From the NCBI GenBank assembly GCA_913778205.1, contig CAJYUW010000031.1, positions 62,001-126,000 of the forward strand: 64,000 nucleotides of DNA, read 5' to 3'. The number at the start of each line of letters is the position of its first letter. Position 1 is the first letter of the stretch. The position numbers and the translations under genes were made by a program. The stretch is from an uncultured Curtobacterium sp. Lineage in GTDB: Bacteria > Actinomycetota > Actinomycetes > Actinomycetales > Microbacteriaceae. The notes under the pieces were generated by a model that searched no databases, was not told where the DNA came from, and saw only the letters and a program-made list of their open reading frames with translations. This document shows, piece by piece, positions 36,501 through 44,555 of this stretch.

Positions 36501-38406
36501 CACCCTTCCAGAACGGCACGCGTCCCGGCTGTCCGAACGCCGGGCTGACGAGGACCCGGTCGTGCGTGATCTCCTCGATCCGCCAGCTCGTCGCCCCCAG
36601 CGCGAAGACGTCGCCCACGCGCGACTCGTAGACCATCTCCTCGTCGAGCTCGCCGACGCGAGACGCCTTCTCGCCCACCATGAAGACGCCGAACATGCCG
36701 CGGTCGGGGATCGTGCCGCCGCTCGTCACCGCGAGCCGCTGGGCCCCGGGACGGCCGGTGAGGGTGCCGTGCACACGGTCCCAGACCAGACGCGGCCGGA
36801 GTTCGGCGAACTCGTCGCTCGGGTAGCGCCCGGTCACGAGGTCGAGCGTCGCCTCGAACGCGGACCGCGGCAGGCTGCTGAACGGAGCGCTCCGGCGGAC
36901 GAGCTCGAACCAGTGCTCGACGTCCACGGTGTCGACCGCCCCCGCCGCCACGGTGTGCTGCGCGAGCACGTCGAGCGGGTTGGCCGGGACGCTGATCGAC
37001 TCGATCTCGCCCGAGACCATGCGTTCCACCGTGACCGCGCTGTTCACGAGGTCGGCGCGGTGCTTCGGGAAGAGGACCCCGCGCGAGACCTCGCCGACCT
37101 GGTGTCCGGCGCGGCCGACCCGCTGCAGGCCGCTCGCGACCGACGGCGGCGCCTCGACCTGCACGACGAGGTCGACCTCGCCCATGTCGATGCCGAGCTC
37201 GAGGGAACTCGTCGCGACGACGCACCGCAGGCGCCCGGACTTCAGGTCGTCCTCGATGATCGCGCGCTGGTCCTTCGACACCGAGCCGTGGTGTGCCCGA
37301 GCCAGCACCGGTACGGCGCCGTCGGAGCCGCCGCCAGCGGTCTGTCCGGACGCGCCGATGACCTCGGCGGGCGGTCGTTTCGGCTGTGCGACGGGCGCGT
37401 GGGCGCTGGCACGCCCCGGCGACTGGGTCACCGCTGCACCGACCGCGGCGACCGCCGGCTCCCCGGCCCCCGAGGCCGCGAGCACCCGCTCCTCGTGGAT
37501 CTCGTTCAACCGAGCCGTCAACCGTTCCGCCAGCCGCCGCGAGTTCGCGAAGACGATCGTCGAGCGGTGTTCCTCGATGAGGTCGACCACGCGCTCCTCG
37601 ACGTGGGGCCAAATCGACCCGTTGGTCGGGGCCTCGGTCGCGTCGGCGCCCACCGGAGGGGCTCCGAGCTCCGTCATGTCGTCCACGGGGACGACCACGC
37701 GGAGGTCGAACGTCTTCTGCGCGGGCGGCGCGATGATGGTCACCGGGGCGCGACCGCCGAGGAACCGTGCGACCTCTTCCGGGGGCCGGACGGTCGCGGA
37801 CAGGCCGATGCGCTGGACGGGCTTCTCGAGCAGGTCGTCCAGTCGCTCGAGCGACACCGCGAGGTGCGCGCCACGCTTCGTCGACGCCACCGCGTGCACC
37901 TCGTCGACGATGACGGTGTCGACGTTGACCAGGGTCTCCCGCGCACTCGACGTGAGCATGAGGTACAGCGACTCTGGTGTCGTGATGAGGATGTCCGGCG
38001 GTTGGCGCAGGAGCCGCTGCCGGTCGGACGACGGGGTGTCGCCGCTGCGGACGCCCACGGTGACGTCCGGTGGTTCGAGTCCGAGCCGTCTTGCGGTCTG
38101 GGTGATGCCGACGAGCGGGCTCCGGAGGTTCCGCTCGACGTCCACGCCGAGGGCCTTGAGCGGCGACACGTACAGGACCCGCGTCCGCTGCTTCGCGGGC
38201 GGTCGTTCGGCAGCGCTGATGAGTCGATCGATCGACCAGAGGAACGACGCCAGGGTCTTGCCGGACCCGGTCGGCGCGATCACGAGCGCGTGCTGTCCGG
38301 TCGAGACGGCGTCCCACGCACCTGCCTGCGCCGCGGTCGGGGCCGGGAACGCGCCGCGGAACCACTCCGCGGTGGCGGGGGAGAAGCGCTCGAAGACGTC
38401 CGTCAT
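33559..38406 (-). CDS. lhr: Lhr, large superfamily 2 helicase
   Basis: A 1615-residue Lhr-type 3'-5' helicase. Walker A APTGSGKT (residues 44-51), DEVH box, motif VI QRVGRAGHQVGE, then the long Lhr-specific C-terminal region. Actinobacterial Lhr unwinds RNA:DNA hybrids and is linked to mitomycin C and alkylation damage. A flexible repeat-rich linker of Asp-Gly-Asp-Arg-Ala-Thr type lies about residue 1000. ATG 38,406 begins the protein. It is translationally coupled to nei2. Confidence 0.94.
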   Translation of the reverse strand: MTDVFERFSPATAEWFRGAFPAPTAAQAGAWDAVSTGQHALVIAPTGSGKTLASFLWSIDRLISAAERPPAKQRTRVLYVSPLKALGVDVERNLRSPLVGITQTARRLGLEPPDVTVGVRSGDTPSSDRQRLLRQPPDILITTPESLYLMLTSSARETLVNVDTVIVDEVHAVASTKRGAHLAVSLERLDDLLEKPVQRIGLSATVRPPEEVARFLGGRAPVTIIAPPAQKTFDLRVVVPVDDMTELGAPPVGADATEAPTNGSIWPHVEERVVDLIEEHRSTIVFANSRRLAERLTARLNEIHEERVLAASGAGEPAVAAVGAAVTQSPGRASAHAPVAQPKRPPAEVIGASGQTAGGGSDGAVPVLARAHHGSVSKDQRAIIEDDLKSGRLRCVVATSSLELGIDMGEVDLVVQVEAPPSVASGLQRVGRAGHQVGEVSRGVLFPKHRADLVNSAVTVERMVSGEIESISVPANPLDVLAQHTVAAGAVDTVDVEHWFELVRRSAPFSSLPRSAFEATLDLVTGRYPSDEFAELRPRLVWDRVHGTLTGRPGAQRLAVTSGGTIPDRGMFGVFMVGEKASRVGELDEEMVYESRVGDVFALGATSWRIEEITHDRVLVSPAFGQPGRVPFWKGDGLGRPAELGRATGAFVREVESASDADARSRVSSGGLDDRAVTNLLTFLRDQRAATGYVPNDTTLVVERFRDELGDWRMIMHSPYGMQVHAPWALAVGARLRERHGIDGDAMAADDGIVVRIPETDAEPPGADLFVFDRDELEVLVTDEVGGSALFAARFRECAARALLLPRRNPGQRSPLWQQRQRASQLLEVARKYPTFPIVLETVREVLQDVYDVPSLLGIADDIAGRRIKLVETQTEQPSPFARTLLFGYVAAFMYEGDSPLAERRAAALSLDSTLLGELLGRAELRELLDPAVIASVERDLQRLSPDRRARDAEGLVDVLRLVGALDLAELTARSWAATDAVPATGDGAASDGDRATVDGAAGDGDRATGADAAADGEVSAVESALLALERDRRVLSFSHAGQTRWAVIEDASRLRDALGVPLPIGVPTAFVEPVADPLGDLVGRYARSHGPFSAPEAASRLGLGVAVVQDTLRRLAADRRVVEGEFRPDRQGAEWCDAEVLRRIRTKSLAALRHEVEPVAPDALARFLPAWQHVHAPGTRGGLRGIDGVLQVLDQLAGVALPASAWESLVLPARVTDYQPSMLDELTATGEVLWSGGGTLPGNDGWVRFHLAETADTTLVEPDGGETTELQRDVLGALAGGGAYFFRQLAQAVGSTDDTALTTALWDLVWAGQITNDTLAPLRSMLGGKARSTSAPRARAYRGRRRPTLPTQSGPPTVGGRWSILPLAQSDATVRAAATAEQLLERYGVVTRGAVQVEGVRGGFAGVYRVLARFEETGRARRGYFVEGLGAAQFATGPTVDRLRTFARDLDDDERDDPDRTRQALTLAATDPANPYGAALPWPSDDAGPVAGTDGSTTGAARAGVPTDAGVASETGRPGARGHRPGRKAGALVVLVDGALAVYVERGGKSVLTFTDDVGDLAAAAVSIAGTVRRGLGKLSVERVDGAFVLESPLGQALRDAGFTATPQGVRLRA

Positions 38407-38460
38407 GGTCCGTCCCATCCTGCCCGCCGCCACCGACAGGGGACCGAGGAAGGACGACGC

Positions 38461-38490
38461 TTGACAGAGCGATAGTTACCGATCTATCGT
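38461..38490 (+). promoter_or_regulatory. Promoter with overlapping inverted repeat upstream of padR
   Basis: TTGACA (38,461-38,466) looks like a -35 box; a -10-like TATCGT follows 18 nt downstream. An inverted repeat CGATAG (38,470-38,475) / CTATCG (38,484-38,489) sits across the spacer, and the downstream ATCGCGAT adds another palindrome. This is a natural position for autorepression by PadR. Assignment is by position only. Confidence 0.55.
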
Positions 38491-38567
38491 GAACACATCG
38501 CGATACGACGAAGTCTGATCGGTCAGACCGGATCGCGAGCCGACTCACCACGACGGAAGGACACCCC

Positions 38568-39197
38568 ATGCGCTTCGACGACATGACCCCCGTGCAGCAC
38601 CAGCACCCGCGCGGCCCCCGCTTCGGCGGTCCGCGCCACCACCACGGTCGGGGCTTCCCCGGCCGCGACCGCGGTGACCACCAGCGCGGCGGCTTCGGCC
38701 CCGGGTTCGGCGGACCGGGCTTCGGCCCCGGGTTCGGCGGCCCCGGCTTCGGCGGCCGCGAACGACGCCGACGCGGCGACGTCCGCCTCGCGATCCTCGG
38801 CCTCCTCGCCGAGGGCCCGCAGAACGGCTACGCCGTGATCAAGACGATCGCCGAGCGCACCGGTGGCGCCTGGAAGCCGAGCCCCGGCTCCGTCTACCCG
38901 ACGCTGCAACAGCTCGTCGACGAGGACCTCGTCGTCTCGACGGGCGACGGCCGCAAGACGCTCTTCGAGCTCACCGACGCCGGCAGGGCCGAGGCCGAGG
39001 CGAAGGCGGACGAGATCGCGGCCGCGTTCGAGGCGCCCGGCATGCCGGACGCCCAGCGCGCCTTCGTGGAGTCGCTCCGGAAGACCATGGGCGTCCTGCA
39101 CATGTACCGGACGACCGCGACGGACGAGCAGATCGCCGCGGCGACCGACCGGGTCGACCAGCTCCGCAAGGACCTCCTGCAGATCCTCGCCGACTGA
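38568..39197 (+). CDS. PadR-family regulator with a Gly/Phe/Pro-rich N-terminal extension
   Basis: A 209-residue PadR protein. Residues 1-65 form a disordered segment rich in His, Gly, Phe and Arg with repeats of GFGPGFGGP. The winged HTH follows (about 70-150): DVRLAILGLLAEGPQNGYAVIKTI, GAWKPSPGSVYPTLQQLVDEDLV. The C-terminal helix (about 160-209) should dimerise. PadR proteins usually repress a transporter or their own gene. No obvious target follows on this strand. Confidence 0.88.
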   Translation: MRFDDMTPVQHQHPRGPRFGGPRHHHGRGFPGRDRGDHQRGGFGPGFGGPGFGPGFGGPGFGGRERRRRGDVRLAILGLLAEGPQNGYAVIKTIAERTGGAWKPSPGSVYPTLQQLVDEDLVVSTGDGRKTLFELTDAGRAEAEAKADEIAAAFEAPGMPDAQRAFVESLRKTMGVLHMYRTTATDEQIAAATDRVDQLRKDLLQILAD

Positions 39198-39358
39198 CGC
39201 CCCGACCACGTGACGGACGGGAGGCCCGGTGCCAGCTGGCACCCCTCCCTCGCAGGCTCGGTCGGCGCGCCCAGCGCAACGCTTCGCGTCGCCGCTGAGC
39301 GGGGCGCGCCCGTCCGTCCGTTGGCCACCGAGGGTCCTCGGAAAGCGACAGATCTCGG

Positions 39359-39380
39359 TGTCGCTCTCGCGAGAGCGACA
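39359..39380. repeat. 22-bp perfect palindrome among AGCGACA boxes
   Basis: The palindrome TGTCGCTCTCG/CGAGAGCGACA spans 39,359-39,380. The 7-nt word AGCGACA or its complement also occurs at 39,344, 39,359, 39,374 and, one base changed, near 39,409. It lies in the 265-nt gap between padR and the convergent esterase; I saw no gene in that gap. Confidence 0.7.
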
Positions 39381-39462
39381 GTTCGGCGCGCGCTCGCGGC
39401 ACGGTTCTGTCGCCTTCGCGTCGTCGACCGGTCCCGGCCGTCGCGTGGGCGAGCCTGCGGCG

Positions 39463-40086
39463 CTACCGCGCCCCGTCGCCCACGAACGCGGCCACGTCCG
39501 CCAGCTCCGCGGCGGACACCGCGTGCGGCAGCCCCGCGTACTCGCGATCGGTCACGTCGGTGTGCGCCGCGGCCCACGCCTGCGTCCGCGCGGTGGCCTC
39601 GGCCGGGATCACCGGGTCGAGGTCGCCGTGCCCGAGGAACACCCGCGGGCGGACCGCGGCGACCGCCTCGTCGCGGGAGTCCGACACCGGCACGACGAAG
39701 CCCGAGAGCGACACCGCGAACGCGAACCCCGACGGCCGGGCACGCAGGAGCTGCAGGGCCATCGACCCGCCCTGCGAGAACCCGAGCAGCCCGATGCGCG
39801 GGTGGTCGGCGGCGACCGGGTCGAGCCAGTCGAGCACCTCGGCGACGGCGTCGTCCACGGGGCCCGGCGCGGGGGACCCCGGCGTGCCGAGCGGGTACCA
39901 CGAGTACCCGGGTCCCCACTCGAGCGGCGCCCGCAGCGACGCGACCGTCCACGCCGGCGGCAGTGCCGGGGCGAGGCCGAGGAGGTCGCGCTCGTTCGAC
40001 CCCACCCCGTGCATCGCGACGATGAGCGGGGTACCCGGCCGCTCGGACGGGTCGCGGGTCCACTGCACGAGGTCGCTGTCGATCAT
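39463..40086 (-). CDS. Phospholipase/carboxylesterase-family serine hydrolase
   Basis: A 207-residue single-domain alpha/beta hydrolase of the acyl-protein thioesterase/YpfH type. HGVGSNERDLLGLAPAL (about residues 25-41) is the oxyanion loop; the Ser nucleophile is in GLLGFSQGGSMALQLL; the Asp is in GDLDPVIP; the His in GLPHAVSAAEL. Hydrolyses short esters. ATG 40,086 gives an ordinary length. It is divergent from the Nudix-like gene, 60 nt apart. Confidence 0.9.
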   Translation of the reverse strand: MIDSDLVQWTRDPSERPGTPLIVAMHGVGSNERDLLGLAPALPPAWTVASLRAPLEWGPGYSWYPLGTPGSPAPGPVDDAVAEVLDWLDPVAADHPRIGLLGFSQGGSMALQLLRARPSGFAFAVSLSGFVVPVSDSRDEAVAAVRPRVFLGHGDLDPVIPAEATARTQAWAAAHTDVTDREYAGLPHAVSAAELADVAAFVGDGAR

Positions 40087-40146
40087 GCGGCCAACGCTAG
40101 CCGTGGCGTCCGCCGAACTCGCCGTCGTGCCTGGTAGACACGGTGC

Positions 40147-40689
40147 ATGGCCTCGCTGCGCACTCCCGACCCCGACTCCGGCTGGCTGTCCGACGAGGAA
40201 CTCGCGAACATCCGCCGCCGCCTGCCGATCTGCTACGTCGAGGCGATCCCGGTCCGCACCGACGGCCTCGGCGTCGTCACCGAGGTCGGCGTCCTCCTCC
40301 GCGTGGCGCCCAGCGGCTCGATCGCGCGCACGCTCGTGTCCGGCCGGGTGATGTACGGCGAGTCGATCCGCACGGCGTTGTTCCGGCACCTCGAGAAGGA
40401 CCTCGGTCCGATGGCGTTCCCGCAGCTGCCGGCGAGCCCGACCCCGTTCACCGTCGCCGAGTACTTCCCGCTGCCCGGTGCGTCGGTGTACACCGACGAG
40501 CGGCAGCACGCGATCTCCCTCGCGTACGTCGTCCCGGTGACGGGGACGTGCGAGCCGCGCCAGGACGCCCTCGAGCTCACGTGGATGAGCCCGATCGAGG
40601 CCGCGTCCGACGCCGTCGCCGACGAGATGGAGGGCGGCCGCGGGAGTCTCCTGCGCGCCGGCCTCGCCTCGGTCGGCGCCCTGCACTAG
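40147..40689 (+). CDS. Nudix-fold protein (DUF4916-like)
   Basis: A 180-residue protein with the actinobacterial pattern WLSDEELANIRRRLPICYVEAIPVR, SGRVMYGESIRTALFRHLEKDLG and a C-terminal LTWMSPIEA. In this group the Nudix box is altered: an RHLEKDLG segment stands where REL-x-EE-x-G would be, so catalysis is uncertain. No function is known to me. It is followed by palindromic element copy 3. Confidence 0.7.
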   Translation: MASLRTPDPDSGWLSDEELANIRRRLPICYVEAIPVRTDGLGVVTEVGVLLRVAPSGSIARTLVSGRVMYGESIRTALFRHLEKDLGPMAFPQLPASPTPFTVAEYFPLPGASVYTDERQHAISLAYVVPVTGTCEPRQDALELTWMSPIEAASDAVADEMEGGRGSLLRAGLASVGALH

Positions 40690-40742
40690 CGGCGCCACTC
40701 GGCCGCCCTCCAGCGCTCGTGTGCGGCGGTTCCCCTCGCCTG

Positions 40743-40804
40743 CGCACAACCAAAACCACTTCGCACTGCTCGAAACCGTGGTGCGGATCGACTTTGGTTG
40801 TGCG
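40743..40804. repeat. Palindromic dispersed element, copy 3
   Basis: Exact 12-bp arms CGCACAACCAAA (40,743-40,754) and TTTGGTTGTGCG (40,793-40,804) enclose imperfect inner arms (CGCAC/GTGCG paired; other positions mismatched). The ends are the same as in copies 1 and 2. It lies 53 nt after a plus-strand stop, facing the convergent CsbD gene. It is followed by a run of GCGGCCGCGACGGACC repeats. Confidence 0.82.
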
Positions 40805-40875
40805 AACCTCGGACCGCGGCCGCGACGGACCGCGGCCGCGACGGACCGCGGCCGCGCCGCGCCCCGCGGCCGCGA

Positions 40876-40911
40876 CGGAGCCCCCGGGACCACGTGGTCC
40901 CGGGGGCTCCG
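40876..40911. terminator. Perfect 36-bp palindrome, bidirectional terminator
   Basis: The half-site CGGAGCCCCCGGGACCAC (40,876-40,893) is followed immediately by its exact reverse complement. The site sits 23 nt beyond the CsbD stop and after the Nudix-like gene, which converge here. The G+C-rich stem without T-run is usual for this type of genome. Confidence 0.8.
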
Positions 40912-40933
40912 CAGCTCGGTCGCGTGACCGGCT

Positions 40934-41134
40934 TCAGTGCTTCTCGTCGCGGAGGGAGTCGGCGACGCCGTGCGCCGCGTCCTTCACGTCGTCGACACCC
41001 TGCTTGGCCGACGCCTTGGCCTGGTCGGTCTGACCCTCGGCCTTCAGCTTGTCGTTGCCGGTCAGGTTGCCGATGCCCTCCTTGACCTTGCCGACGAGCT
41101 TCTCGCCGGTGTGGTTCTCTTCGTTGCCACCCAT
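40934..41134 (-). CDS. CsbD-family stress protein
   Basis: A 66-residue protein matching the CsbD family: GEKLVGKVKEGIGNLTGNDKLKAEGQTDQAKASAKQGVDDVKDA. It is hydrophilic, helical and rich in Lys, Gly and Asp. CsbD-like proteins are induced by general stress in many bacteria; their biochemical role is unknown. The start ATG 41,134 follows AAGGAGA. Confidence 0.93.
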   Translation of the reverse strand: MGGNEENHTGEKLVGKVKEGIGNLTGNDKLKAEGQTDQAKASAKQGVDDVKDAAHGVADSLRDEKH

Positions 41135-41267
41135 ACGGTCTCCTTCCCACGACGGACGATTCCCCGTCAGCCGCTCGCGCGGCGTCCGGTGCAGGAGAAC
41201 CTACGCCCGACACCCGAGCGTGTTCGGAGGTGACGTCGAGGAAGCGGCCGACGAGCGTCCGGAGGGG

Positions 41268-42977
41268 TCAGTGACGGTCGGCCGCGCCCGCCGGACGGGA
41301 GGCGCGGCGCGAGCCACGACGACGGCTCCCGCCCGACTCGCCACCGCTGCCACGACCTGCGGCGTACCCGCCGTCGGACGACCAGACGGTGCTCGACCCT
41401 CCGCGGACGACGTCGCTCGACGCGCGACGGCTCCCGCCGCGGCGCTGCCCGCCGGACGCCGACGCGTCGGATCCGCGACGCTGCCCGCCCGGGGCCGCCG
41501 CTTCGGCACCGCGACCGCCGCGACGACCGCCGGCACCCTCGGAGCGCTGCGCCCCGCGACCGCCGTCGGAGCGCTGTCCGCCGCGACCGCCCTCGGCGTC
41601 CGCCGGACGCCCGCCCCGACGGTTGCCGGAGCCGGCCGACGCGGATGCCGGGGCGGCCTGTGCGGCCGGTGCCGTGCCTCCCGACCGTCCGCCGCGACCA
41701 CGACGACGACCGCCGCCCGCGCTGTCGGACTCGGCCGAGCGCTGCTTGGGCACCCGCTGCTGCTGGACCGGCTGCTCCGGGGCGACGTGGCGGATCGGGG
41801 CGACCTCGCCGACGAGCTCCGTCACGGCCGGCGACTCCGACGAGACCTGCTGCGGCTTCACGGAGATCGCGGCGGCACGCATCATCTGCGCGACATCGCG
41901 GCGCTCGGTCGGCAGCGAGACCGTGACGACGTCGCCGGAGGACCCGGCACGCGCGGTACGACCCGAGCGGTGCAGGTACGCCTTGTGCTCGGTCGGCGGG
42001 TCGACGTGCACGACGAGCTCGACGTGGTCGACGTGCACACCGCGCGCGGCGACGTCGGTGGCGACGAGCACGAGGGCCTCGCCGGAGGAGAACTTCGCGA
42101 GGTTGCGCTCCCGGGCGCCCTGCGACAGGTTGCCCTGCAGGTCCACGGCCGGGATGCCCTGGCTGGTGAGCTGCTTCGCCAGGCGCTTCGCGTGGTGCTT
42201 CGTGCGCATGAAGAGGATCCGGCGTCCCGTACCCGAGGCGAGGGTCCGGACGAGGGCCTTCTTGGCGTCGGCGTCCGGGACCTCGAACAGGTGGTGGGTC
42301 ATCGCCTCGACCGGGCTGGTCTCGTCGTCGACCGAGTGCAGGACCGGGTCGTGCAGGAACCGCTTGACGAGCTTGTCCACGCCGTTGTCGAGCGTCGCGG
42401 AGAACAGCAGGCGCTGGCCCTGCTCGGGCGTCGCCTGCATGATCTTCGTCACGCCGGGGAGGAAGCCCATGTCGGCCATGTGGTCGGCCTCGTCGAGGAC
42501 GGTGACCTCGATGCCGTCGAGCCGCACGTGCCCCTGCTGCATGAGGTCGGCGAGACGACCCGGGCACGCGACGACGACGTCGACCCCGCCGCGGAGCGCG
42601 TCGACCTGGCGGCCCTGCGAGACCCCGCCGAAGATCGTCGTCGTGTTGAGGCCCATCGCCTTCGCGAGCGGCGCGAGGGTCGCGTCGATCTGGGTGGCGA
42701 GCTCGCGGGTCGGTGCGAGCACCAGGGCACGGGGACGACCGGCGCGACGCGGGCGGGGGTTCGCGGCGAGTCGCGCCGCGAGGGGGATCGCGAACGCGAT
42801 CGTCTTGCCGGAACCGGTCCGACCGCGGCCGAGCACGTCCTTGCCGCGGAGGGAGTCGGGCAGGGTGTCGGCCTGGATCGGGAACGCGGTCTCCTTGCCC
42901 TGCTGGGCGAGGACGTCGGCCATCGGCGCGGGGACGCCGAGGTCGGAGAAACGGATGTCGGTGGTGGTGGCGGTCAT
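41268..42977 (-). CDS. DEAD-box RNA helicase
   Basis: A 569-residue RNA helicase. Q motif FSDLGVPAPMADVLAQQGK (about residues 9-27), motif I GRTGSGKT, Ia PTRELATQ, DEAD box LDEADHMADMGF, SAT, and motif VI HRSGRTARAG. A C-terminal tail of about 170 residues is rich in Arg, Gly and Ser with GGQRRG/RGGRG repeats, which bind RNA in RhlE/CsdA-type enzymes. ATG 42,977 begins it. The 5' region up to 43,251 is long and may be a cold-responsive leader; a dispersed GCCTCC motif occurs inside its tail. Confidence 0.92.
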   Translation of the reverse strand: MTATTTDIRFSDLGVPAPMADVLAQQGKETAFPIQADTLPDSLRGKDVLGRGRTGSGKTIAFAIPLAARLAANPRPRRAGRPRALVLAPTRELATQIDATLAPLAKAMGLNTTTIFGGVSQGRQVDALRGGVDVVVACPGRLADLMQQGHVRLDGIEVTVLDEADHMADMGFLPGVTKIMQATPEQGQRLLFSATLDNGVDKLVKRFLHDPVLHSVDDETSPVEAMTHHLFEVPDADAKKALVRTLASGTGRRILFMRTKHHAKRLAKQLTSQGIPAVDLQGNLSQGARERNLAKFSSGEALVLVATDVAARGVHVDHVELVVHVDPPTEHKAYLHRSGRTARAGSSGDVVTVSLPTERRDVAQMMRAAAISVKPQQVSSESPAVTELVGEVAPIRHVAPEQPVQQQRVPKQRSAESDSAGGGRRRGRGGRSGGTAPAAQAAPASASAGSGNRRGGRPADAEGGRGGQRSDGGRGAQRSEGAGGRRGGRGAEAAAPGGQRRGSDASASGGQRRGGSRRASSDVVRGGSSTVWSSDGGYAAGRGSGGESGGSRRRGSRRASRPAGAADRH

Positions 42978-43251
42978 CGTGACCTTTCCAGCCGGTTCGA
43001 CCGGCTGTGGGCGCACTCGTGTGCAGCGCGCGGGCGGGATGCGCACCAGCGCGGGTGGCTGGCGCAGTCGCCGCAGCAGAGAGCCTGGGCACCTCCGGGA
43101 GGTGCTCGATCATCGACCAACGGGTGGTCGGGAGTCGGCGCGTCCGTACGACGCACGAGGCGATCGGCGCCTCGAGTACCCCCAGCATAGCGGGTGCACC
43201 CCCGCGGACCGGGGGTGGGGTCGTCCGCCCTGCGCGTGCGAGGATGCCCGG
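42978..43251 (-). promoter_or_regulatory. Long leader/promoter region of the DEAD-box helicase
   Basis: This 274-nt gap lies between the helicase (minus) and the GH114 gene (plus). On the minus strand a TATGCT -10-like box (43,184-43,189) lies beside a GGGTGCACCC palindrome at 43,192-43,201, giving a leader of about 200 nt. A hairpin GCACCTCC/GGAGGTGC falls at about 43,088. Long structured leaders are known for cold-shock helicases; that role here is inference. Confidence 0.4.
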
Positions 43252-44076
43252 GTGCGTGCGAGGACCCTGCTGATGACCGTCGCGACGACCCTCGTCGCCG
43301 TCCTCGGGACCGCCGCCTGCGCCACCGCGGTCCCGGCGTCCTCGTACCGGAACCTGCCGACGTCCGGCATCCCCGACTACCAGCTCGGCGGGTCGTACAC
43401 GCCACCGGCCGGCGTCACGATCGTCGAGCGGGACAGCACCGAACGCCCGGCGGAGGGGACGTACTCGATCTGCTACGTCAACGGCTTCCAGACCCAGCCG
43501 GGGGACGCCGCGACGTGGAAGCGGGACCACCCGACCGCGATCCTCCGGGACGCGAAGGGCAAGCCCGTCTCCGACCCGGGCTGGCCGGACGAGATGCTCC
43601 TCGACACCACGACGGCGGCCAAGCGCGCCACGATCGTCCGCGTGCTGACGACGACCGTCGCCCGGTGCGCCGACCGGGGCTTCGACGCCGTCGAGTTCGA
43701 CAACCTCGACTCGTGGACGCGGTCGGGCGGCCGGCTCACGCGTTCCGGGAACCTCGCGCTCGCCGCGGCGCTCGTGCGGCTCGGGCACGGCAAGGGCCTC
43801 GCCGTCGGGCAGAAGAACACCCCGCAGCTCGGGGCGTCGGGACGCAAGCAGACCGGGTTCGACTTCGTCGTCGCCGAGGAGTGCTTCGTCTACCAGGAGT
43901 GCGGCGCGTACACGAAGGCGTTCGGGAAGCGCGTCATCGACGTCGAGTACACCGACGACAGCAAGCGTCCGTGGTCGTCGGTGTGCGCGTCGACGAAGCG
44001 GCCGGCGATGACGATCCTCCGGGACCGCGACCTGGTGCCGGCGGGCGACGACGCGTACGTGTTCGAGCACTGCTGA
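43252..44076 (+). CDS. GH114-like secreted lipoprotein (endo-alpha-1,4-polygalactosaminidase family)
   Basis: A 274-residue secreted protein. Residues 1-24 are a lipoprotein signal peptide with lipobox LGTAAC. The mature part has the GH114 TIM-barrel pattern: YSICYVNGFQTQPGDAATWK, AEECFVYQECGAYTKAFG and GFDAVEFDNLDSW. The Glu/Asp residues in AVEFDNLDSW and VVAEECF are candidates for catalysis. Family members cleave galactosaminogalactan. GTG 43,252 precedes the signal peptide. Confidence 0.8.
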   Translation: MRARTLLMTVATTLVAVLGTAACATAVPASSYRNLPTSGIPDYQLGGSYTPPAGVTIVERDSTERPAEGTYSICYVNGFQTQPGDAATWKRDHPTAILRDAKGKPVSDPGWPDEMLLDTTTAAKRATIVRVLTTTVARCADRGFDAVEFDNLDSWTRSGGRLTRSGNLALAAALVRLGHGKGLAVGQKNTPQLGASGRKQTGFDFVVAEECFVYQECGAYTKAFGKRVIDVEYTDDSKRPWSSVCASTKRPAMTILRDRDLVPAGDDAYVFEHC

Positions 44077-44095
44077 CGCAGCGCTGTCGCCGGTC

Positions 44096-44166
44096 CGCCG
44101 GGAGGCGCGGGTCGTCCCCGTCACGCGGGACCGGGGTGCGTCCGGTCGGCCGGGAGGCGCGGGTCG
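44096..44166. repeat. Two copies of the dispersed GCC-GGAGGC motif
   Basis: GCCGGGAGGCGCGGGTCG occurs at 44,097 and GGCCGGGAGGCGCGGGTCG at 44,149, about 52 nt apart, in the short gap after the GH114 gene. These are the best matches of a motif scattered through the window in both orientations. Confidence 0.75.
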
Positions 44167-44185
44167 CCCCGCCCCGTCGCTCGCG

Positions 44186-44545
44186 TCAGGCGGGCCAGGC
44201 CTCGTGCAGCGCCGCGGCGGCCTGGTCGGCCGACAGCCCGGCGCTCCGCGCGGCGGCCGCGAGGGCGTGCGCGGCGTCGGCGACCTCCTGCGGGACCGCG
44301 GCGGGGCGGACCACGCGGGTCCCCGCGCCCCGTGCGGTGTGCACGAGACCGGACTCCTCGAGCAGCTGGTAGGCCCGCGCGACCGTCCCGGCGGCGAGCC
44401 CGAGCTCGTCGGCGAGCGCGCGGACGCTCGGGAGGCGCTCGCCGTCGACGAGGTAGCCCGCCTGGATCTGGGCGGCGATCTGCGCGCGGACCTGCTCGAA
44501 CGGCGGGACGCTCCCGCCGCGGTCGAGTGCCACGAGACCGGTCAT
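44186..44545 (-). CDS. GntR-family (YtrA-like) short regulator
   Basis: A 119-residue GntR protein with a winged HTH (about residues 10-75: PPFEQVRAQIAAQIQAGYLVDGERLPSVRALADELGLAAGTVARAYQLLEESGLV) and a short helical C-terminus. The size and lack of a large effector domain fit the YtrA group, which often represses ABC transporters. ATG 44,545 follows GAGG. It starts 11 nt after the DUF1684 stop and probably shares its transcript. Confidence 0.88.
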   Translation of the reverse strand: MTGLVALDRGGSVPPFEQVRAQIAAQIQAGYLVDGERLPSVRALADELGLAAGTVARAYQLLEESGLVHTARGAGTRVVRPAAVPQEVADAAHALAAAARSAGLSADQAAAALHEAWPA

Positions 44546-44555
44546 CTGCACCTCG

